Assembly: GCA_964023205.1 (NCBI GenBank)
Contig: OZ026839.1
Span: 13,794,386 to 13,858,385 of the forward strand
DNA length: 64,000 nucleotides
DNA from: Lutraria lutraria
Taxonomy: Eukaryota; Mollusca; Bivalvia; Venerida; Mactridae
Direction of reading: 5' to 3'
Translations under genes and position numbers: made by a program
Notes under the pieces: model-generated
Told to the model about the DNA's origin: nothing
Database searches by the model: none
The model's input: the letters and a program-made list of their open reading frames with translations, nothing else
Part shown: positions 56,174 to 64,000 of the stretch, piece by piece
Layout of the letters: each line of letters starts with the position of its first letter
How positions within the stretch are numbered: the stretch's first letter is position 1

Positions 56174-58485
56174 TATTTTGAATCCAGTTTAGGAACCTAT
56201 GAAATAATAGAATTATTATTACATTCTAGCAGCAGTTGCTGTCTATAAATGATGTTAAATGAATAATGCCTTGATATTTGACTGGCATGCAAAACCAGTC
56301 TCCAAATTAATTGTACAAAATTACAATTATCATGTCCATTTTGTTAAGTCATCTTATATATTTGTATATGCCATTCATTTTACATGATAACTGTTTAAAT
56401 ATCTACAAATGTTCGATATACACTTAGTCGACAATGATATTGGTATTACCATATTAATACAAAATGTTTATTCAAATGCAACACCTACTGATTATTACAT
56501 GTAATGTAGATAAAGTACTTATCATGACAAATCGTATTCTTAACAATGACTAATCATTTACAAACACCTTAAATTGTTTGTCTTCTTTAAATTGTTGACA
56601 AATTTTATTCCCGATATTTACACCTTTGTGTTTTCATAGGTTGAAAAAAGTGCGATAAAAATAGATAAATTCTTCTGATCCGTGCATTATCTCTTTAATA
56701 GGTTTATACGTAATCTCTGTTCCTTTAGATATTGCTTCTCTGTTTAAGTCTACAATGCTTTTCTTAATTGCTATTTAATAGACTGACTTCAAAACAAACT
56801 ACTTACATTATACACTCTCAGAAAGTTCTCATGAAAGTTTGTATATATAAGTTAAGAAACGTGTGTGTATTAATACATGTGAGGCTGACTTAATTAGGAA
56901 ATTTGGTCTATTACTGAAATGGCTTAAATGTGTTAATTACCTACTTAAGGTGATAATTGGTTGCCTAATTAGTGAACTGAAGCAATTTATATTCATTCAT
57001 TAACTTGTTAGGGAGTATAAACATGCAAGATGGACAAAATCCAAGGGTGGACAAACATGGTCAGAAATGTTCTTATTTGAAACTTCTATTGCTTGCATGT
57101 TTTTGTATAATCAATGTTAATATACACGTGTATTTTCTTTACAATTGTTACCATTTTGTTGAAATGGTTAACCAGTATGGCTTTTCTTCTTAAGATAGCC
57201 ACACTTTTCATTAATGAACTTATTTTTGACAGTTCTTTGATAATTGTCATGTTTTCTCAACATTCAGGAAATTAATTTTTCAATTCAAACCGAAATTAAG
57301 CAGTTTCGTGACCATGATGTCAAGTGATAGCCTGTCATGCATTTCGAGATATTTCATATGATATCTAAAGAAAGTTTCATCAATGTCTAGTTATTTATTC
57401 GTTAGAGGAAGAATACTATTGAGGTATTGGTCTCATTATGGTTTTCTGGTTTGGGTTATTTCTCGGTTTCATGTCACGGAAATTACTTTCTTCGTGTTAT
57501 TTCCTTACAAGTATTTTTACCCGACAAGATTAATCACATTTTATTCCACTTTTTTCAGTCAATTAATCATCACAGTTTTTTTTAGCTGTCTTATTATTGT
57601 GATAAAAATTCTAGAAATATGTTACACATAGTTTGTACGAAAGAGAGTTCTTTATTTTTATATCAATTTTTTTACCAATTTGTTGAACTAGTGTGTCTGA
57701 CGTAAATCTGATCTGTTGTGAAGTATCAGACAATGGTACAAATGCTTGAACCTTTCAAAAATACTCCATGTTTAGATATATTAATTATGATATTATAATA
57801 GTATATGATATCAATATTTAATCTGGTGTTTAAGCTTCTGAATTTAGGGTTGTACCGGAAAGAATGGTTCCCTAAAGTCTCCAGGGTGATTGATTCATGT
57901 GTGTTCAGGGTTCAATCTGATACTCTGGCTTCGTCTATCCACTATAGATATAGTTACACTCAAAACCCTAACTTGACATTTAGAGAAAAAAAAACATTCA
58001 AAAATGTTCATTACAATCATACTAAAGAAATAAGTGTAAACCACTGATCCCTGTGATGCTGAACGTTAAAATCTGTTTTAACCACTGACCCCTGTGATGT
58101 TTGACGTTAAATTTATCCAAGCATTTTATGATTAGACATTTATTCCTGCAATATTTTGCAATTCTCATTAATCATGGTTGACGGACAGCTTCAATCCTGT
58201 TCTATTCAAGGATAGGATGTTTTTGTTATAATTATTATCATCATTTTTATTGGTACACGCTTTGGTTGTTTCAAAATATTTCCGTGAAGATGTCATCGGA
58301 ATGAGGAGTATACAAAAAATGATAATCCCTAGTTTGAAATGTATGATAGCAATTCATGTCATATTCGAAAGAATGTCTCGTCTTTTGATAACAAGTGATG
58401 CGATTTATACTTTATATGTAAGATGCTATGAAGATAGTGTAGGTGTTGAATTCCCGTGTTGTTATATACCATATGTTTAGCATAA
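56174..58485. other. no gene recognised; two-copy motif at 58028-58110
   Basis: AT-rich. accactgaycyctgtgatg with gacgttaaa occurs twice around 58028 and 58079. Frames of 60-80 codons lack domains. Confidence 0.35.
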
Positions 58486-58642
58486 TTTTAGTAATGCAGT
58501 CCAGCATCAAAGTATACATTGCATACAGAGGCAAAGTTTTTGTAATGTGGTCCAGCATTAAAGTATACATTGCGTACAGAGGCAAAGTTTTAGTAATGTG
58601 GTCCAGCACTAAAGTAATACATTGCGTACAGAGGCAAAGTCT
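58486..58642. repeat. 54-bp tandem repeat, three copies
   Basis: tagtaatgyggtccagca, taaagtatacattgc and gtacagaggcaaagttt occur three times in order. Frames on both strands across it are repeat translations. Confidence 0.9.
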
Positions 58643-59849
58643 CAGCACTAGATCAATTACGAAACCACTTGACATTCGTAAAAATGTGGAAAACTTTGGA
58701 AAGGAATTAGGTCGTGATATGTTTGAAGTAGGAATGTTAAAAAAGTGTTTGACCTCATATTTGGTTTGATCTTTTCTCTGTAAAACTCTCTAACTCTCAT
58801 TGTGCATGCTTACAGCTTCCAGTTATACTTTAAATCATTGTAGAAAAAAATAAAGGCATTCAATTAAATTTGTCAGCTGTCATGCAATAATCACCAAAGG
58901 GGGAGAATATGTGGGGTTATTTGTCCTCAGATGGTCTTTAGTTTAAGGCTTATTTGGTCTGTTGTACCATTAAAAGTCTTCTGTAATGTGGTGATCTTTT
59001 TCCACAGTTAAGTGGCTGTTATCTCCAGTTTGACCAAACTCACACTACATTGTATATTTCCACAATCCTTGAAAGATTGTTGTTTTCTTGCTTGTTACAA
59101 ATTTTCCTTGAACTATTTATTGCTTTACGTTAAAATTATGTTCAAAAATATCAAGATGAATAACTAAAGACTGCAAGCATTCATTTATTTTTTTTAACTT
59201 GGAGCAACTTTCCTCATAATAAATAAAATAGGCAACAATTTAAGATGATCTACCAATGAAAGTTATCTGTATTCAAGTTATTGACATACATTTTCATTAG
59301 AGCATAAAACGTCTTAAATGTGAAGTATCTTACCCCTCTGATTCTGCAATAAATTTTTGAGCTTTTAGACTAAATTCCTACTTGAAAATACCTGAAAACT
59401 TCAGACGTGCACAGCGTTATCAGATTACTTTCTCCATCATCATCTTCTTAAAATAGCTTCCATACTTACAGCTCAGACACTTATCTTTTCTTTGGGTGAA
59501 TTGTAAAGTTTTATATAATTCACATTAATTGGTTAATTTACTAAATGCTGGTGTTGAGGTCTTTTGCATGCTTAAGTTAAGACATTTTTTGTCAAGCTGC
59601 ACTTTTCTTTTATTGCCTGAACATGCTTGACAGAAAGTCCTGGCATGATAACAACTTTCATGATTTTTTTGTCAGAGAGTAAGGAATGTTTTATCCTGAG
59701 AAGACTGAATTTTGTGATATCCCTGTCAGACAGAAGATATAGAGACATTGGTAAAGGCTTGTTGTTATAGTTATGTTTGCTGTGCACTCGTTTGCACTTT
59801 TGTTTGAACAGAATTTAGCTCCAGAACTGTTGAATGACATATTTAACAG
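58643..59849. other. no gene recognised
   Basis: AT-rich, nothing supported. Confidence 0.35.
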
Positions 59850-59862
59850 ACAATTAGTGTGG

Positions 59863-60010
59863 TGTGAGAAAGTACTAAGGCAGTTGCCTACGGAGGATGG
59901 GAGTCTAGTACTGGTTCTTCCTAGAGGCGATGCCTAGGAGAACTGTCTGCCTCATGTGACTGACTGTTGAAAAGGGGCGTAAAACTCTATATAAGTACAT
60001 GTAAGTAAGA
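59863..60010 (+). mobile_element. 5'-truncated SINE (family B) with 13-bp target duplication
   Basis: gcctacggaggatgggagtc and aaaaggggcgtaaaactc match the 3' half of the SINE at 35560. The tRNA head is missing. The direct repeat ACAATTAGTGTGG lies on both sides (59850-59862, 60011-60023), as left by LINE-driven retrotransposition with 5' truncation. Confidence 0.85.
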
Positions 60011-60023
60011 ACAATTAGTGTGG

Positions 60024-61136
60024 CCTGAGGAACCTTGACTTTATCCGAGTAGTTTTCTTAATTCATGGCTATCTCTGTTGGCTTTAACTCCACTGACAAG
60101 AGTTTTGCTTTACATTCAACTTTCATACAATTAAGACAGTTAGGACTATATTGCTATGACCTGCATTGACCCCATTATGTAGAGAACTTCGTAATGAATG
60201 TCATTATTATCTAAACAAACATTATTCTGCCATATGAGTATTTGGCAGATGCCTATCATATGCTAACACTAACATATTACTATTATTTCACCTGCTAAAA
60301 ACTTTCACTAAGTGCTAATTATCTCTATGTACCAGATAATTTTGTTGAAAATTGAAATTTTACTTAACCACATCAGACAATGGTTTACTTTCATTTTGAA
60401 AGATTTCATAATTAGATAAAACCCCTTCTTTGTTGAGACTGTAATTATTACTTCAGTTTTTTCAGCCCTTTTGAGTGCAGATGAATTGATGTTACAGTTT
60501 GAACCAAGGATGCCTGTCTGACATAGCACTCGGTTGTTTTGACGAACTCGACTTTTGTATGCTGTCATTATCAACTTAGTCTACTGTAAAATTAATGTCA
60601 TCTACAAAAAATCGAGTCACTTGAACCTTAGACGATGTATTAACATGATTAATGAAAGCCTATTTTTTGTGTAAATTGATAGCATTCATTGGATACTAGT
60701 GAGTTTTTCAAGTTTCTTTCAGCTACTTGACTCCTTAAAGGTCTTATTTACACTGTTAGGAATTTGAAAGTTAAACTTGGTCATTGTCAGCTAGAATCTA
60801 CCGCTGTGAATCCAACTGTGGTTTTTTATTGGATCCTAATTCATTATAAACATAGACACCCTCTTTTAAGGGGCCTCAGGAATGTCTTTGCAACAATGTG
60901 TGGTATTCCTAGTCATCACATGGTACAGTTTCATCAATTACTGTATTTGTCATTCTAAATCTTCCATTGTTAACATGCAGTATTAATTATGAGGTGCCAT
61001 TATAATGATCCTTCTATCGTTTCAAGTTTCATTTGAAATCATTTTTCTCGATATTTTGATCTATATTCTGCCATTTTACCCCCCCCCTGTCAAACACCAT
61101 GGAGTCTGTTGCTTCATTTAGGGGACATTTTCTGGG
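60024..61136. other. no gene recognised
   Basis: AT-rich, a short C run at 61079-61087, nothing else supported. Confidence 0.35.
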
Positions 61137-61510
61137 ATTGCTGATTGATAGGTTGGTAGTAAACTCAGTCATAAATCCAATCTTCTCCAATCATCTGATT
61201 GGTTGTTAGTGAGCTAAGTCTTAAGATCAAATAATCTGATTGGTGGTTAGTGAACTGCAGTCATAAATCCAATCTTCTCCTATCATCTGATTGGTTGTTA
61301 GTGAGCTAAGTCTTAAAATCTGATCCTCTGATTGGTTGCTGGTGAGCTAAGTCTTAAAATCTGATAATCTGATTGGTTGTTAGTGAGCTAAGTCTTAAAA
61401 TCTGATCATCTGATTGGTTGCTGGTGAGATAAGTCTTAAGATCAAATAATCTGATTGGTGGTTAGTGAACTGCAGTCATAAATCCAATAATATGATTGGT
61501 TGTTTGGACT
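61137..61510. repeat. 41-bp tandem repeat with ATTGGTT in each unit
   Basis: About nine units of ctgattggttgttagtgagc and taagtcttaaaatctgat; successive ctgattgg words at 61328 and 61369 are 41 bases apart. An alternative unit (tggtggttagtgaactgcag with tcataaatccaat) appears at both ends, suggesting block duplication. Confidence 0.9.
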
Positions 61511-64000
61511 AACGGTAGTCTCCAAACACAAATCCTTCTATATATCTATCTCTTCCTAGAAAAGCTTAAAGTCGAAGAATAGGAAAAATCGAGAATACCA
61601 TATGGTTTATTATTTGTATTCTAAGCAGGATGTCTGCTTTAACCTGCGGTATTTTTAGCCCTATTTGTCAAACTACTACACAAACAATATAACTGTATAA
61701 ATTAATATTCCGGATTCATCTTACAACTATAAATGATGTACTCATATATTTATGCAATTAGGATATGTTTGGGTGGGAGAACAAGAGACCCCTTTGTTCT
61801 CCCTACAAGTAGTAAAGTGCTATGGTTTGTCAATGGTTTTATAGCTACAATAAAGTAACTACTTGTATCAGTACAATGATAAATAGTTTGTAGTTGAAAG
61901 TGTTTATGACTGGCTAATGCTTAAGTATATGTTATTGTTGCAAATGTTTGTACAAACAAACACTGGCCTTTTATCTAAATTTGGTCACTATCCCTGCATG
62001 GTTCTAACCTAACAGAACTTTGACCTGATAGGAATCTTGCTTTTAGTTTATAGAACATTCTCTGCTCTATTTGTGACTGTTTATAAATCTTCATTTTTCA
62101 AGTGTTCATGATTTATTTGATGTTTAAATCTCCAATGATCTCCAATTTGAAGAGTTCATGATCAGTGTCACATTAAGCAATGGGCATAACATAAAAATCA
62201 CAACATTAGCCCTTAAAAAACTGATATCCATGAACAAAAAAGTGAAGAAAAAAGGTTCTAAAAACTTGATTGCACTAGGTAAATATAGCATCATTATACA
62301 TTAATTTGGATAAAGAAGTTACTTTTGCTGCAGTAAGGTATTTTTGGAAACTGGGCTATAGTTAAGCTGTCACTCGCTCGGTGTGCATGAATTTTGATGC
62401 AGATCAAAGTACTGCATTGTTCTGCATCCAGAATACAAAATGTTAAACCAGTTCCCATTCCATGTTGCAATGTAAGTCAACATAATTATGTACAGTTTCC
62501 ATGTGTGATTTCAGTACTTTATCATATGGCAGCACTCCAGGGAAAAAAATCAAATTAAATGTTTTTATGTGATTTATTAATTGTTTCATTTGAAAAATGT
62601 CTCGGTTTGATAACTGTCTGAATGTAACTAATGGTGATATAGCCACTGTGTCTGTGTAAAACTTTCTTTGCCGCCAAATAAGGTCAGACTTTTTCCTAAT
62701 AAGGGTTTGATGTACAAGAGCTGTGAGAATTGTGATAAAAAAATGTTATAAACTCTCATCTTACATACTTACACATGGGAAACAATACCATCATGTTTCA
62801 AGTGTATTTTGTCACATTCTTATCGACCTAACGCCTTCAATCTTCCATGTTTCAATGGCTTCTTATCTTGAATGGCTTACATGACTTGCCGGTGATATTT
62901 TGAGAAAAAACTTCATGAGAAAAAATCAAGTACTTAGCACTCAAAAATGCATGTAGAATGTTGCTAAGACTGAATAATAAGGCTCAACTTGAGTATGAAG
63001 GCCCAAACATGAGAGTAACGCCTAAATTTCAGTCATACAAATTCTAATGGATGTTGCAAAGTATTTTAAAGTTTATAGTGGGCGAAACAATACAGTTATT
63101 TCATTAAGCCTCAGAAATGATCCGGCATATTTGTGTTCCATGCCCTGAAATTATTTCACTTGAGATCAGTATTCGACCTCATGTCTTTATTCCATTCTCT
63201 AAGTATTACGGTTTAATTTATAGAGCTGATTCATGTTCAATTTAAATGTATATTCAGATCAATTATACTGTTAGACTAATGTATCAATAATATCAGTATT
63301 GTCTGCTCATAATTAACTTAGAACCATTAAAAGATAAAATATGAGATTTGAGATCGGAGACTGATCTCAAGCTTTATAACCTTTTGGCCTGAGCTTTGTC
63401 TCGTGCAACTTTTGTTTAATTAAGGACGATTGAGTTCAATAGTAGGCTGTCTGTCCATATGTGCTCTTCATGTAATGAAGACAGATAAATGCTTGAGAAT
63501 AGGAGAAGGAAGTATAGATGTTTTCTTTCTCTGTTGTGTCTTGAATGTATAATTAGGGCAGCCTTTGCTGTATATTTTCACACCCTTGGGTAAAGTGTAT
63601 TTGATTGAATTAACAATATTGCCTTATGGTATATCTTAAAGGACAATCAATGGCTGTCACATCTTGTTTAAAGTTTCCTGCAGGTCAATAAAAATTTGCT
63701 TGTATACAAAATTCATCACAAATGATTGTTTATCTGGCATTGTACCCTAGACTTAAGGTAAATAGGTTATATTTGTACCAGAAGACTGAAAATAAAGTTT
63801 TAATGTAGTATCAATGTAATATTTGTTTAGCAATGTTTAACATTGACATTTCTATGTGCCAGACTGACAATTCCGTTCCATTTATGTTCTATAATGCTTT
63901 TTATACAGTGATAACATAGATTACACCCATATTACACTTACATGACCCGTCATCATTGTTGGCAAGTAAAGAAACTAAGTCTAATTTAATTTAATAACAA
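61511..64000. other. no gene recognised
   Basis: AT-rich apart from the dispersed repeat at 62350-62475. May belong to the intron proposed from 46.69 kb. Confidence 0.35.
62350..62475 (-). repeat. dispersed repeat, GCACTGCAACATGGAACGGG family, inverted copy
   Basis: In reverse complement it gives ttgcaacatggaatgggaac, ctgcatcaaaattcatgc and gagcgagtgacag in the order found at 42595-42715. Adjoining ttaaaccagttccc links this family to the AAACTGGTTCCCGTT foldbacks. Confidence 0.7.

Noticed and set aside
58412..58769. Overlapping frames on both strands at a 54-bp repeat
   Set aside because: Translations of the three-copy tandem repeat with no domain.

Overview
This is eukaryotic, AT-rich, intron- and repeat-rich genomic DNA from an animal, most likely a mollusc and probably a bivalve. 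The reasons are spliced exons of a neuropeptide-type GPCR, several tRNA-derived SINE families, a dense load of short inverted-repeat transposons, many copies of tacatgta-type words, and two dispersed repeats that I recognise from bivalve and gastropod genomes (a TGACCT-rich one at about 10.6-11.2 kb and a 'gggggtatat' one at about 49.2 kb). The species cannot be fixed from this window. There is no bacterial-style operon, CRISPR array or rRNA.

The one gene that can be reconstructed confidently is a five-exon, 409-residue rhodopsin-family GPCR on the minus strand (12363 down to 1148). All four introns have GT-AG borders and the reading frame is kept across every junction. The TM3, TM6 and TM7 signatures place it in the orexin/allatotropin-type peptide receptor group. 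Its last intron (5.2 kb) holds a 1.5-kb tandem duplication. Its other introns hold a tRNA-derived SINE and the TGACCT repeat. A short upstream ORF overlaps the start codon in an ATGA arrangement.

From 12.4 to about 46 kb I find no certain gene. This part is a landscape of tandem repeats (trinucleotide, 24-bp with a 72-bp higher order, 41-bp), SINEs and foldback/MITE elements. Possible isolated coding pieces lie at 41.3-41.7 kb (minus) and 42.8-43.0 kb (plus). Around 46.5-46.7 kb a cluster of CCAAT boxes with a CRE-like core, followed by a consensus splice donor, looks like the promoter and non-coding first exon of a plus-strand gene. Its coding exons would lie beyond 64 kb, so 46.7-64 kb may be a long first intron.

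The most unusual observation is a set of very short palindromic insertions (28, 28 and 37 bp), plus a 506-bp relative of the 37-bp one. Each has similar CAARGAC termini and is flanked by a perfect but different 7-bp direct repeat, as expected of real transposition events. Other inverted-repeat elements with candidate target-site duplications lie at 15.2-16.1 kb, 23.9-24.7 kb, 25.3 kb, 42.3 kb, 43.7 kb, 45.1 kb and 50.6-51.5 kb. All similarity statements come from reading the sequence by eye; no database was searched.
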